Assembly: GCF_014805685.1 (NCBI RefSeq)
Contig: NC_060900.1
Location: 2,396,601-2,460,600, forward strand
DNA length: 64,000 nt
Source of the DNA: Silurus meridionalis
Lineage: Eukaryota; Chordata; Actinopteri; Siluriformes; Siluridae
Reading direction: 5' to 3'
Shown here: positions 27,240 through 47,969 of the stretch, piece after piece
How the letters are laid out: every line of letters starts with the position of its first letter
Position numbering within the stretch: the stretch's first letter is position 1
Program-made: the position numbers and the translations under genes
The notes under the pieces: generated by a model
Told to the model about the DNA's origin: nothing
What the model saw: the letters and a program-made list of their open reading frames with translations, nothing else
Databases searched by the model: none

Positions 27240-27435
27240 GTAGTGACGTCATCCGAGTAACAATTTGGCTGTAGACAAAAATGTTCTTCTTCTTTCGGAT
27301 TCTTAAAAGTAAAAAAAAAAAAATTCAACTAAAAAAAAGTGACTGAAATGAAGGGAGATTTTACTTCCGGGATCAGTGGCACACTGCGTGACGTCATCTG
27401 TTGACTTTGTTGTCAGCCTCGATCTAGTAAGCATC
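27240..27435 (+). promoter_or_regulatory. nudt18: Likely nudt18 promoter: two CREs and an ETS site
   Basis: Two full CRE palindromes (TGACGTCA at 27244-27251 and 27389-27396) and an ETS site (ACTTCCGG, 27363-27370) lie within 200 bp of the nudt18 ATG. There is no TATA box. Confidence 0.5.
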
Positions 27436-29298
27436 ATGGACCCTGTTGATAAAGATATTGAGATGCTCCTCAGTGGAGAGGCGCTGGAGGTTCTGCCTGA
27501 TCACGAGCAGACTGTAACCCTGAGGAAGGACGTGTGCTACATAGTGAGCGCGGTGATCTTCAACACCGAGGTGAGGAGCATGCAGAACAACAGATGCACA
27601 ATAGAACACATTATGAGGCACGGCTGTGCGATATATATCGTTTACGATAATATCGTAATTGTTTTAACGATGTGAGATTGGACATTATCGAGTATATCGC
27701 GAAACCCACTTACAGAGTGCACGCGTAGATCACGTGATCAAGTCTGTCGAATCAGATTCTGTGTATGAAAGTGTATTTAGGAAGACATGGGGGTAGAAAA
27801 TATGTATGTTTATATCGTTTCATAGTTAATATCACTTTCTTCAAAAAAAAAATCAGCTTTTAAGATATAAAATCTCCTATATTACATTTATATTCTATTC
27901 CATTATAAAATACTGATTTAATGTGCTTGGTAACAAACTAAAAAGACTTAAATCAGTCAAATAAAATCATAAACTAAAAACTGACCACCACAATGAATAT
28001 GAAGGACATCAAAACACTTTAGGAGTCACCTGTCCATGGTAGTCTTTAAGGTATCAGCACAATCACACACCAAATAACGTTACCATATAAAGAGGTAGGC
28101 ATTGCATTGCTGAGACTCTGTGTGTGTGTGTGTGTGTGTGTTGTAGGGTGAGGTGCTGATGGTGCAGGAAGCCAAAAAGCAATGTTACGGTCGCTGGTAC
28201 CTCCCAGCAGGTCGCATGGAGGCGGGCGAGAGCATCCACAAAGCTCTGCGCAGGGAGGTCAAAGAGGAGGCGGGCTTCGAGTGCCAACCAATCACCATGC
28301 TGCTGGTGCAGGAAAGTGGGAGGGAGTGGATCCGTTTCACGTTCCTCGCCGAGGTCACAGGTAGAATTAAAGATTGTAGGTCATTCGGTATCCTGGATTC
28401 GGTAGGGTCGTGGATTTACAAGCGAGAATGCGCAAAAAATTGATTTTAACGTATTATTCAGCCTTTACGACAAAATCTGGTAGTAAAAACGCAAAAAGAA
28501 ACGAGTCGTATCACGTATTATATCGTACGTGTGTGGAAAAGCTACGGCGGCGTTTTAGCAAAAAATAAATTCTAAGATTTCCAGAATAAATTCATAGCAA
28601 TGCGAAAAATAAACTACAAGAATTAAGTCAAAATTATGAGAATAAAGAATATTCTTTTATTTTTAACTTGTTATCTTTGTCCACCAGGGGGCAGCCTAAA
28701 AACCACGTCCGAGGCCGACTCGGAGTCGCTGCAGGCTCGATGGTGGGATCGCGAGTCTCCTCTTACTCTGCGCAGCATGGACATTACACGTCTTATCGAC
28801 GCCGGCCTGAAATACCGCCAAAAGCCTCGTTTCCCCGTGTGTAACCCTGTGAACATGCCCTGCTCCGTGGTGTGCCAGAGGCTGCTCCTGGTCTTCAGCT
28901 GCTCTGAGCGAATATGGCTGCTTGTGGTTAAACACGCGGCCGATCTCGAGACACACGCTCGGCTTCCCGTGATCGTTTTAGAGAAGCGCCGTTCGGTCAC
29001 ACGTGCGGCGCAGCGGCTTATCGAGGAGAGCGTGCGGTCGACCAATCACGAGCTGCAAGCCAACAAATGTGGGATTCTGGGAGTGCAGCACGACGGCAGA
29101 GTCCCGGGCCGATCGGACGGGATCTGCTTCAATACGCTCCTCAGTCTGGAGCCTTTGGACAAAGGGGCAGAGCCTGACAGCCCACCGCTTTTGGACAACG
29201 AGAAGTACACGTGGCACGAAGTGACCGATCAGAGCCTGAAAGAGAAGATACTGAAGAGGATAACGGACAAATCGCTCCTGCCCATGTATAACATCTAA
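27436..29298 (+). CDS. nudt18: NUDT18, Nudix hydrolase for oxidised purine nucleotides
   Basis: Three exons, 27436-27570, 28147-28360 and 28688-29298, joined in phases 0 and 1, give 319 codons (human NUDT18: 323). NUDT18/MTH3 hydrolyses 8-oxo-dGDP and related oxidised nucleoside diphosphates, keeping them out of DNA and RNA. Exon 1 encodes the N-terminus and first Nudix strand ([12 protein letters not shown]). Exon 2 encodes a complete Nudix box, G-x5-E-x7-REVKEEAGF, preceded by GRWYLPAG. Exon 3 encodes [14 protein letters not shown] and a C-terminal region with [13 protein letters not shown] and SDGICFN, as in the family. All catalytic glutamates are present. Exon 2 follows a (TG)n tract and TTGTAG; exon 3 follows CCACCAG. 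The gene is convergent with fhip2b and head to head with adam9. Confidence 0.93.
27615..27720. repeat. hAT/MITE-like fragment in nudt18 intron 1
   Basis: gctgtgcgatatatatcg followed by inverted gataatatcgt-type sequence resembles the ends of small fish DNA transposons. It is short and degraded. Confidence 0.35.
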
Positions 29299-29599
29299 TG
29301 ATCATCTTGAGCTAATTAGCGACAACAGAGTTAAGCTAACGAGCGGTTTCGGCGCGTAAAACTTGGCATTACCGCGCCGCGTCAATGCGTTCGCGTCCAA
29401 AACACTGCGAGACAAATGCATGATGAAAAACTGTTTGTAACCTAAAAATCCATCCATGGTATCTGTAGGGAAAGTAAGAAAAATAGACAGGGGTTTTCCT
29501 GCGGAAAAAAATACGATTAGTGCAAAGAGCCAATGCAGCATTGAGGATCCTGAAGGTTGAAACCAGTGCAAAAAGAATTCAACAGGGTGGGCGATAGAA

Positions 29600-30010
29600 A
29601 TTGTGCAAACACCTCGTCTTATGGGTTTCTGAGACACTTTTCATTTCTAAGCAAGTCAGTAAAAGGCAAAAAACGCACAACAACTGGAAAACGAATGAGT
29701 GGAAGAAAGTGACATTTTTGGGTCTAACAGAAGAATTTGTGTAAGACGGAGAACAGGAGAGAAGATGTGATCAGACTCCCTCACCCCCTCACAATCACAC
29801 ATGGAGGTGGAAGTGTATTAGTTTGGGGTTGTTTTGGAGCAGGGAAAGTTTGGAGACTTATTCCAGAAAGTGAAATAATCCTAAACAAACATGGCTGCAA
29901 TTCCACACTTCACCACCGGGCGATTCTGTCTGGACTGAAACAGACATCACCGTACGACTAGACGACGAGCCGAAGCAGAGTCCTATTACAAAAATCCTAT
30001 TGGTCTGATT
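29600..30010 (+). mobile_element. Tc1 transposase relic, family A
   Basis: The copy carries THGGGSVLVWGCFGAG, then frameshifted NKHGCNSTLHH and gacgacgagccgaagc, ending in degraded sequence. It lies downstream of nudt18. Confidence 0.75.
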
Positions 30011-30566
30011 GGATGAATAATACAATAATGTCGCGTGGCATACCATCAGGCATTGTATACATTACCGTGTTGTAATAAACTTCATTCGCACGTACAGCAA
30101 GTCCGGTTCTTTGAAAACAAACTCGGGATGAATTAAAAGCGTGTGTTATGAAATGTGTGTGTTCAGAGATACGAACTCTGGTAACCTCTCGTATAACATC
30201 ACAGTACCGAGGACTGGAACTTTACTCATTAGACACAAAACATGAACAGAAAAATCAGTAGACATGTTATTTGGTTCAGCAAATAAAACAAATAATAAAT
30301 TGTCCATACGCAACGTATAGCGCACTTAATAAAGTGTTTTTTTTCTATACTTGTTTCATAAAAGCCCATAATAATATTATTAGAATATAAATAGTAAGAC
30401 TAATGAGCAGAAAATGTCTCGAGGCTCCTGAACACGTCACTGAGATATGATCGTTTAAAACGAAAATGCAGATTAAATGAGACGAACGGAGAAAGAAAGG
30501 TTCGCTGTTTGGTCTTGAGACCTTTGTACGATCTGCGGTGTGATCACTGCATAGACAAAACTATAC

Positions 30567-30765
30567 ACTATACTTGCAAAAGTATTAGGACACCTGACGT
30601 TTCCAGCCATATGTGCTTCTTCCCTACATTTTCACCACAAAACTCTAGTGGAACGTCTTCCCAGAAGAGTGACGGTTACCATAACGGCAAAACGGAGACT
30701 ACATGTGGAATGGGCTGATTATCTTATAGTCGGGTGTCCACAAACTTTTGTTTATATATCGTGTA
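30567..30765 (+). mobile_element. Short Tc1-derived MITE
   Basis: A 200-bp deletion form: left end gcaaaagtattaggacacct, right end gtgtccacaaacttttgttt, and the block ctagtggaacgtcttccca shared with 7834-8256. Confidence 0.7.
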
Positions 30766-31034
30766 TCTTATATTATCTTATTATGTCTCCTCACCTCATA
30801 TGCAGCACGATAAGTAACTGGTCGTGCAACAATTATCAGTTACAATATGATAAAATATTCACTGTGCAAAATCTGAGCATGAACACATTCAGTACCGTCG
30901 CTACCCGTGCACATTTTATACTCTTTATGATAAAAGATATGGGAATAAAGAATATGGCAGCATTTATAAGCAGCCACACGGGACTATTGCTCTATTTTAG
31001 GTACCTACACCAAGTAACGCTTGGTGCATAATCA

Positions 31035-31340
31035 AAAGTCTAGGAGGTGGAGTTACACCAGATCCAGCTCCTCATACCCAAGCAAACTCAGACCAAAAAG
31101 TCCAGCAGGTGGAGTTAGGCCTGATCCAGCTCCTCCCACCTGTCCAGATGGTGGAGTTGGAGCTCCTCCTACATAAGCAGTTTTAAGGCACAAGTCCAGA
31201 AGGTGGAATTAGACCTAATCCGGCTCCTCTAATCTGCACGAGGTGGGGGTGGAGTTAGAACTCATTCAGCTCCTCCTACCTGATCAGATTAAATTGGAGA
31301 AATCCAAAGGGAGGAGTTAGACCTGAAACAAAACTCCAGG
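31035..31340. repeat. Degenerate tandem repeat, about 55-80 bp period
   Basis: Five or so imperfect units contain aggtggagtta and then gatccagctcctcc. Spacing is irregular and units are diverged. From 31340 to 32085 no gene is seen; this holds the 3' flank of fhip2b. Confidence 0.65.
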
Positions 31341-32084
31341 AGGTGAATACGAATCAGGATTTTTTGTGTTGTTTCGTGTTGTTCAGTGGGTTCGAGATGG
31401 ATTTTAGGTTTGATAAAAGGAGTTGGTTGAAGTGTGACTACACCTCGTGGATGTTTGGTTCAACAGCGAAAGATTATCCAAAGATTATCTTGACGAAACC
31501 GCTTAGGATTCTATAAAAAACTAAATGTGCATTAATGCATTTTTCTCAAATTAGGGGGAAAAAAAAACTTAAATTTCGGAAAATGTAAAAATATATCTTA
31601 CTAAAAACAATAGTTTTATCACGATTTCCGTGTATAAAAATACACAGAATAAATACTAAACAAGGCCGCTGTATCATTATAATATTTGGATAAAAGTAAA
31701 AATATCTAGTATCATTGGACACTAGTTTTAGTGTTAAATGTCATTACTGCTGGAAGAACACACACCTTTATCGCTTTTGATATTTTTTCTAATTTAGACG
31801 TTGAAAGTCGTTAATGATCGTCATTTATCCAGTCGACTTTGGACTTTAAAAAAAAAACAAAAAACAAAACAATGCACCACATGTCTTATGGTCTTCAAAA
31901 GAGGAAAAAAAGCAGTCAGCTCCAGAAAACCAGAAAACGAGGCAGTGGTACCGACCCATATGGAATCCGTGTGCGTGAAAAAGTGACACATGCCGGTTTA
32001 TAGTACTTTGCGATGACAGTCCTGCCTTCCTTTGTACAAACGTTGTGAACTCTGAAACACCTGAAGTTTCAGTTCTGTGCTGGT

Positions 32085-40040
<7,956 letters not shown>

Positions 40041-40346
40041 CGTAGGATATATAGTTTTTGCTCTAACAATTGTATCTAATAATAACAATAATAAGACGAG
40101 TCACACATTATAACTTGTTTGCAGCTAAACTGAACTTAGCCAGTCTGTTTTGGTCCACACGTCAGCTAGTTTTGAGGCTGGTCGGTGGCTGAGTCTAAAA
40201 CGCAGGCACTCACACTACCACTATTCACTACAAAGGGCGCGAGAGCACTGGATTATATACCCTATCTAGTGCACTATTTATTTTATTTTCAAGCATTTGG
40301 GACACGTCTTGTTTATATGATCGGTTGTGTTGGTCAATCGTCGTTA

Positions 40347-40352
<6 letters not shown>

Positions 40353-40391
<39 letters not shown>
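40353..40391. repeat. (TG)n microsatellite
   Basis: About 20 perfect units, roughly 310 bp upstream of the fhip2b start. The fhip2b promoter itself was not identified. Confidence 0.9.
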
Positions 40392-40394
<3 letters not shown>

Positions 40395-40585
40395 CTGGCT
40401 AAATGTTACAGCAGAGAAAAGTCTGAATGAAATATATGATTCAATAGATGTCCTATATATCACTGTTGACTTACTAATTGTTAATTAATGCATTACTATC
40501 AATATAATTAGTACCAGGCCTTGAATTTTGCCCCCAGGCCTTCAGTGATGTCCTGCATGAATCAATCCACCTCTTAAATCCATCA

Positions 40586-40804
40586 TTACCATGCCACGTA
40601 ATGAAGGAAACCATCAATAGAGTGCTGCGTCGCAGACAGGAATCTCATGCAGTGAGAACGAATGTCATTTCTAAAGCAAGAAACCCAATGATCACAATTC
40701 AACTCGTCTCCTTTCACTGGAGCCACAACTCCACCACCTGCATACATCATCTCTAGCAAAGCATCGATATTAACCTCATAAAAGACTCTGGGTTTTCCCT
40801 GCAT
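40586..40804 (-). other. Unassigned 72-codon open frame
   Basis: The frame has ordinary amino-acid composition (for example IDALLEMMYAGGGVVAPVKG and DELNCDHWVSCFRNDIR) and lies in non-repetitive DNA. I do not recognise a family. It could be a relic of a transposon or chance; no splice context or start signal supports a gene. Confidence 0.2.
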
Positions 40805-41239
40805 TTTTATTCATCATCAACTACATCACCTTCCTTTCATATCCCCAGGATGTGTTTTTGTGCAAATTCTACAGGGGAAATAAATTTAATGAGAAAGCTG
40901 AACAACTGTTTTGAACTGTTTTGACCAACCCATCCTCACGCTGTCCAGCTTTTCCTGAAAAGTCCATCTTGTGTCAGACGTTGTGGAAAGAAAAATCAGC
41001 TATTAAATCCACACGAATATCTTTGAGCTTGTGCAGTTTGCAGCAGACGCGGTTTGCGAGCTCTGAATAGTGCGCTCTCTGAACATCCAATCAAAGGACG
41101 TGAAAAATGCTGACATGTTTAGATGCCTTCTAGTGGCCCTCGAAGTAAAACAAGTGATATGTTAAAGTAACAGCTTCATGCAACATAGATTTTAATGAAT
41201 AGCTCTCATGCAGTGTTCAGTGATTCTGATTCTGCCCAT

Positions 41240-42010
41240 AGAGAAGACTTTGCTGGTCCTGACTGCTCTTCACTGTCCACCATCCATCATTGCGAGTAAT
41301 ATTGCTATTACCACAATACTAGGACTCCTAATATTTCTATTATTACCACTATCATTACTACTAATATTGCTATACACTGCTACTACTACTTCTATATGTA
41401 CTGGCAGCACTACTGATATAAACATTATTGCTATCACTGCTAAAACTCCTACCACAATTTTTAATTATTTGTAATTTTATTTACTATTATTCTTAATAAT
41501 AATTAAGTTATTAAATATAAATAATATTACTAATAACAATATTACCAGAGGTAGAGGAACAAAAAAATTTATATATTTTTTTGTATTTATATATACAATT
41601 TTTTTACTCAGGAACGGATATGATTTGAAATGTCCTTAAATACTTCAAACAAAACATACTTAACTAAATTTCAGTAATACGAGTGAATAATAAAACTACA
41701 TTACCACTCACTTTGCTAATAACATTGCTCTTACTACTAATACCACTAACGCAAATACCAATATCAGTATTAATAATTCAACCATTATGACTAATAACAA
41801 TAGCATTATGACTGCCACTACCTACATTGTGCTGCTATTATTAATAATACTATTACTATAACCATCTTAATTAATATTAATTGCATTAATAATATAATTA
41901 GTACTAACAATACGACCAGCTAAATCTATTATTATAATAATACCACTGAACTATCACCACTATGAATAATATTGCTACTCCTGCTAGTTCTATTATTATT
42001 AATATTTTTT
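41240..42010. repeat. ATT/ACT trinucleotide-rich low-complexity region
   Basis: Interrupted trinucleotide stretches such as actactaata, taccactat and attattaat, with no gene. The stretch 40800-42600 otherwise shows nothing but AT-rich sequence and a (GA)n at 42371-42414. Confidence 0.7.
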
Positions 42011-42367
42011 ATACCACGACTCCTACAATTACTATAAATACCTCGATTCTTTTTCAAGGAATAAAGCATAGAACATAAAACATTGCAGGGATCTTTTTTT
42101 TTAATTTTTATAAAAAACAAACACCCCCACAACCACCTAAATATCCCGGAAACACCCTGTCTCTAAGCAGCAAAAGCACAAAAGTAAGAGTGTATTGTTA
42201 GAAAATGTAGTTTAACAGTAATATTATTGCGCTTACTCAAGACATGAGCCTTTACATATCAGAACAACAGTAGAGATGAAGGGATGCAACAGAACAGCGA
42301 ATCCCACGAGATAGATTATATCGATAAAACAATAGGAAGAGACACAGAACTGAGGAGGAAAAGAAAA

Positions 42368-42418
<51 letters not shown>

Positions 42419-42689
42419 CCCTCAAATCACATAATAATGAACTGCTAGGTAGTTCTCAGAATCCCAAAATATGACAAAATAGTTTTTCATTTCAATTCAA
42501 ACTTTTTCACTGAGCCCTTCAGGGAAACTCAGACCTTTTTCAGTTTCGGAAAAAAAAAAAACAGCACAGCTTCAGCAGTTGCATCAGCTGTTGCAATTCT
42601 AGCTGAACAAAACTCTCCTGCGGGCCACAAGAGATGTAAAAGCAATCATGTCTCTGACTTGTAGTTAAAGTTACATTTGTTGCACAATA

Positions 42690-43105
42690 TAACGACATAT
42701 ATTAAACAACAAGTGAGCATTTTGTCCTCAAAGTTGATGTTGGAAGCAGGAAAAATGGGCGAGCGTAAGAATTTGAGCGAGTTTGACAAATTGTGACGTC
42801 TAGACGTCTGGGTCAGAGCATCTCCAAAACTGCAGCTCTTGTGGGATGTTCGTGGTCTGCATTGGTCAAAATCTATCAAAAGTGCTCCAAGGGAGGAAGA
42901 GCCGAGGATTATTGATGCACGTGAGGACCAAAGGCTGGTCCAAGAGGTACAATCCAACAGACGAGCTCCTGTAGCTCAAACTACTGAAGAAGTTCATGCT
43001 GTTATATTCGATGGGTCACGACTGTTTGGGCAGCAAAATGGGAACCAACACAATATTAGGCAGGTGATCATAAGGTTATGCCTGATTGATGTGTGTGTGT
43101 GTGTG
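42690..43105 (+). mobile_element. Tc1 element, family B, internally deleted
   Basis: ATGGGCGAGCGTAAGAATTTGAGC is followed by an interrupted helix-turn-helix region (SNRRAPVAQTTEEVHA) joined directly to QHNIRQV and the terminal ggttatgcctgattgatg. It has the same deletion architecture as 12806-13360, suggesting one non-autonomous source. Confidence 0.7.
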
Positions 43106-43569
43106 TTCTAATCTTTATTCAGTATCATGTACACAGAGAGTGCCAATAATTCTGCTGTTGACTGTACAATGATATAGTAAGTCACTGTGATTTATCACCT
43201 GTTTTTTTTTTTGTAACACGTATAATATAATGGAATCTGAAATAGCACATAATGTAATAAAAAACTTCCAGCACAATCATTTGTGGCGTCAGCTAATGCA
43301 GCGACTAATGGAGCTAATTTTGCTTTACAGAATCGACAGCCTGAGGCAAGCGTCTCTGATTTATTTAATCTCTCACATCCTTGCTTACAAGAGCGTGCTA
43401 TTAAACCATTAAACCGTAATGCATCCGAAAATGTTTTCTCAAATCGCTGGAACTCGATAGACTTTGTTTAGAACTGGGAAAAACTTTCCCCATACATTTC
43501 TTCACGTGCTCTTTTCCAGAAGACGCTGCCAAAATTTGCTTTGTGCATTCATACTTAAATAAATACTTC

Positions 43570-43666
43570 GGGCTTTCTCATTTTACCAGACGTCTCTTCT
43601 CATTTTACCAGACGTCTCTTCTCATTTTACCAGACGTCTCTTCTCGTTTTACCAGACGTCTCTTGT
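43570..43666. repeat. 22-bp tandem repeat, four copies
   Basis: Four near-identical units of cattttaccagacgtctctt with a constant two-base join. Confidence 0.9.
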
Positions 43667-43854
43667 TACCGCCGCAAATAGAACGAATCGATGTACTGTA
43701 CCTCATAATCATGCGGTTTTATTGTTGCTTCTCACTGCAACTCTTTCAGATGGTAAATACGAGGAATTCAGTGTAAATTCATAAAACAGCATGTACGACA
43801 TGAACTGTGGTGATAGAAGTGTTACACTGGTAGGAAGTACAGAGCCTGTCAAAC

Positions 43855-44350
43855 GAACCCAGTTTCTCCAAACGTTTAGCTGAAATACTTTGCTGTGACT
43901 CTAAAACTCGCCAAATTTGTTCTTCACTAGTTGGAGATTTGTTTGCTGTGATTCAGTTCATCCCAGAGCAGTTGAATAAGATTTATGTGTGGTGACTGGG
44001 CAGGTCGTTCCATTAAAGATGACACTCCAGACGACTGTTTGCTTTCTAAATACCGCTTACAGAATTCAGACGTACGCTTCGGCTCATCGTCTTGTTGTAC
44101 GGTGAAGTCTGTTCCAATGAGCCACAGTCCAGACTGAATCGCATGGCGTGTATTGAAGTATGGAATTGCAGCCATGTTGGTTCAGGATTCTTTTCACTTT
44201 TCCCGAAATGAGTCTCTGAACTTCCCTGCTCCAAAACAACCCCAAACTATTACACTTCCACCTCCATGTGTGACTGTGGGGGTGAGGGCAGTCTGATCAC
44301 AGCTTCTCTTAAGTTCTCCATCTTACACAAGTTCTTCTGATAGAGCCAAA
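43855..44350 (-). mobile_element. Tc1 transposase relic, family A
   Basis: Minus frames give IGTDFTVQQDDEPKRTSEF, SGVSSLMERPAQSPHINLIQ and a LLWDEL block. The catalytic aspartate context is present, but frameshifts upstream and downstream inactivate the copy. Confidence 0.8.
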
Positions 44351-44589
44351 AATGTCACATTTGGACTCCAAAGATATTAATATATCAATCAATAAATATT
44401 TCTAGTATTCCAAAGATAGCAATCATGTGCTGAACAGGAAGTTGCATCATCTGAATTAAAAAAAGGTCATGGGATCATTGTGTCTATTTATTTATATATA
44501 GCAGGAAACCTCCACTCGCTCACCGCTGGAACATTTATTATTTATTTATTTATTTCTATTATGATAGTGACAAATCAGAACATTTTGGA

Positions 44590-44795
44590 AGCACAATTCA
44601 GAGCAAGTTGTGTGAGTGGTTATGCTGTTGGAATTTTGATCAGAAGGTTGTAAGTTTAAATCCCACTACCACCAAGCTGTCACTGCTGGGCCCTTGAGCA
44701 TGGTCCCTTATCTCTCAACTGCTCAGGTGTATAAATGTAAGAATTGTAAGTTGGTCTAGAAAATGGCGTCTGCCAAATGAAAAAAATAATAAATT
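44590..44795 (+). mobile_element. tRNA-derived SINE
   Basis: Shares gagtggttatgctgttgg, aaggttgtaagtttaaatcc and accaagctgtcactgctggg with the other copies, and ends with the gcgtctgccaaatg tail. From 44800 to 45900 no gene or family is recognised. Confidence 0.7.
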
Positions 44796-45917
44796 GTACA
44801 TAAACCCCTTAGGGCATCAGCAGTGACACTGTATCCCACATCCTGTGTCGTATTGCATCCTGTTACAATTATTAGAGAAAAATCCGCCCCGAGAGTGAAG
44901 TCGTAACGTTTCCGTAAGTGTTAAACTCTCCGTGTTGTTCTTGCGTCATATATAATTAAACCAGGAATGTGGCCGTGCTGCATCTCAAAACCTCATGCAA
45001 ATGTAAAGGGTTAAAAGTTTGCTGAACTGCAAAGACAAATATACAACCCATAGATCAGATCCTGTCCCACCCTCAGGCTATGAAATGACTGCAGTGTGTA
45101 ATGACATGATAAGGACGAGCGTGACAACGACAGGCCGGTGATCGACTGACCGCAAACACCAAGCACAAAACGTTGAGAAACTGGTTGGAGCGATTTTGAG
45201 ATATTGGTGGCTGCTAAAAATAGATGCGGAACGTTTTTCCGCAGTGGGTTATGTAGGGCAAAGCCTCACATGAACCCTCGGATAAAAGCTGAAAAAGCTG
45301 AGCTGGTGCTCAGAACGAGCGCATGTTCAAACAAAAAAAGGTGGAGTATGTCATTTCTAATGTAATAATTCGAACCATTAAAGATTATAATGTTCACATC
45401 ATGCGACCAAATGTTTGATAATCCGTTCTCTTTAAATGCAATCAAATATACCTGAATTAATACCGCCGTTGCTATAGTAACAGATAAATCCACAAGCGCC
45501 TGTCTGGTGGATTTTCCACACAATCTTAGACAAATCCTGTTATTCTTTTAACCGAATGTGAAAGCCGTAAGTGTTGGTAGGTTTACGGAAGGAGTCTACA
45601 GTGTCAGGTCTTCTGAATAAATTTTTTTAGCTGCTATAACAAATGAAACCAGGAGAACTTATTTGGTGGAGCTTTATGTGCAACTATAAATGGATAAAAA
45701 TGTAAAAACGTTATTTCAAATAAGTTTAAAGGCAGTTTCGGTGGTATAATTAATAAAGCACTTCCAACCAACCAATCAACATTGCGGTAGTAACAGTAAT
45801 TCTGTTTCATCCTGTTGTTGATTATTTTTATTAAAACAACATGCAAAGAGTGTTTCTTCCCAACAGAAATGAAAAATGGCATTATGTATGCGAATATAGC
45901 GTGTTTACAATATAATG

Positions 45918-47215
45918 TGAGTTTTGAACATCCCATTCCACTTTTCCACTTCCATTTAAGCCCCATTTGCTGTTTAAGTAACCTCCACTCTTCTCTAGGA
46001 AGATGTTCTATAAGATTTTGTGAAGTTTGAGAAGTTTTCCGGTTAATCTAGGCATCCATTCCTCTTCCGTGACCCACCTCACTTGTGTGGTACCCCAGGG
46101 GTCGATTCTATCACCTCTAATTATTTTCCTAATACATGCTAACTCTAGGATCTTTTATAAGTAGATTTGGAGTCTTACCACTGCTTTGCGGATGACACCC
46201 AACTCTACATACCCATTAAACACAAAGACAGCGATGCACATAAGAGACTCAAAGCATGTCTTCAGGAACTGAAATGTTGTCTCACCAACAATTTTATGTT
46301 TTTGAATGACAATAAAACCTGATTTGGTCCAAATGAATTCTCTAATATGAATTTGGTCGACCGGCATCCCCATCATACCTGACTACCAAACCTAGATACT
46401 TTGTCTTGATAGTAGTCTTTAGCTAGACATGCAAGTCAATAGAATAGTTAGCACCAGCTTCATCTTACCAGCTTCAGTCATTTACGCCTTCATTTCCACT
46501 ACCTCTTTTCTCAATCTCTTGTCTTCAGATGGTTCAAAATGCAAAAAAACATCATCACACCACCCCAATTTTATGTTCATTGCACTGTTTGCAAGTCCAT
46601 TACCATATTGATTTTTAGAATCTTAGATTTTGTCTATATAGCTTTCTGCAACCAAGCCCCCAAATACCACGCTGATATAAGTATTCCTCATAACCCATCT
46701 GGATCAACATCTCTTCTCTGTCCTACGATCTCGCCTACAACGAGACGGTGATCGAGCTTTTGCAGTGGTCCTGCAGTGGAACAACCAACCACTACACATT
46801 AGAACTGCTTCTACGTTAGCTGCATTCAAATCAAGGCTGAAAACTCTTTTTTTATTATGTACAGCACTTTGGCCAACCAAGGTTGATTTTAAATGTGCTT
46901 TATAAATAAAATGTGATTAAATTTGATTTGATTTGTGCTCATTCAGAGACAAGCGTGTTAGTAAAGTCAGTTCCTGGTGTAGGTAAGAACACCTGGGGGC
47001 CATGTTTAGTAGAGGAGCAAAGATCAGTTTAGTGGAGGAGCTCCAACCCATGGAAAGCAGAACTTCAGGGAGCTGGCTTTGTGCACATTGTCATGCTGGA
47101 ACAGGTTTGGATCTCCCAGTACAAGTGAATGAAAACATTCATGCTATCATATTCAAAGATACAAGTGTGCCTCCAACTTTGTGGGAAAATTTTGGAGAAG
47201 AACCAAAATGCCTGA
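45918..47215 (-). mobile_element. MITE split by an L2/CR1-like LINE fragment
   Basis: Left arm 45918-46035 (aacatcccattccac and aggaagatgttctat) and right arm about 46990-47215 (cattgtcatgctggaacagg) are the two halves of one Tc1-derived MITE. The insert is described separately. Confidence 0.6.
46040..46925 (+). mobile_element. Degraded L2/CR1-like LINE 3' fragment
   Basis: Broken frames show a V-P-Q-G-S-I-L-type RT motif near 46090, FADDTQLY near 46190, and a C-terminal RAFAVVLQWNNQPLHI then STLAAFKSRLKT block near 46800. The tail is rich in gatttgattt. Multiple stops make it inactive. Confidence 0.65.
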
Positions 47216-47969
47216 AAGATTCCGATGACTTAATATATTTTTTTTTATGTTATGTTTTGTTATAAAACATCTTAAGGTTAAAAGCCACCTGATTCTGACG
47301 TCTGACCTCGCGTATAATCCACTCGCGCTGTACAAACGTCTCCTGCGATTATTCAAGAGATTATGAGATTATGAGATTAATAACTAGAGGAAGAAAATCC
47401 CCACACGGCCGGTCAGAAGACAGGTTCAGTATAAAAAAAAAAAATCAAGGGTATATGACTCCTGGTTACCTGAAGCCATTCAACAAGACTTAAATCACAC
47501 CAGACTCCAGAACTGTGTCTGTCACTGTGACTTTGTTTGATCAGCATTTCTCTGTCGAAGCAACTTTTCACTGCTCCGTCCTCTGAGCCGTCCTCTGAAT
47601 AATTGAAAAGACTGAGAGAAATGAAATAAAAATGCCCTTCCACATGACAAAGACATGGTGCTGCTTTGACTGCTTGGTGTGGTGGACGTGACAGCCGGGC
47701 CTCTGTATCTCTTAGCTGCACCATCATGTATTTTTAATTACAATGCAGTACTTCTGATTCTACATGTTATGAAAAAATTATTTAACCAAAAAAATGTATA
47801 TGAACATCTAATCACCATAAACAGGTTTTTTATGTGTATAAAATACTATATATATATATATTTATTTATTTTTTATTTTTTTATTAACTATTTAAATAGT
47901 ATTGTTGTTTATATGGTACAGTATCTGTGGCAATTTTATCTTTTTATTTTATTTCATATATTTTTTTCT

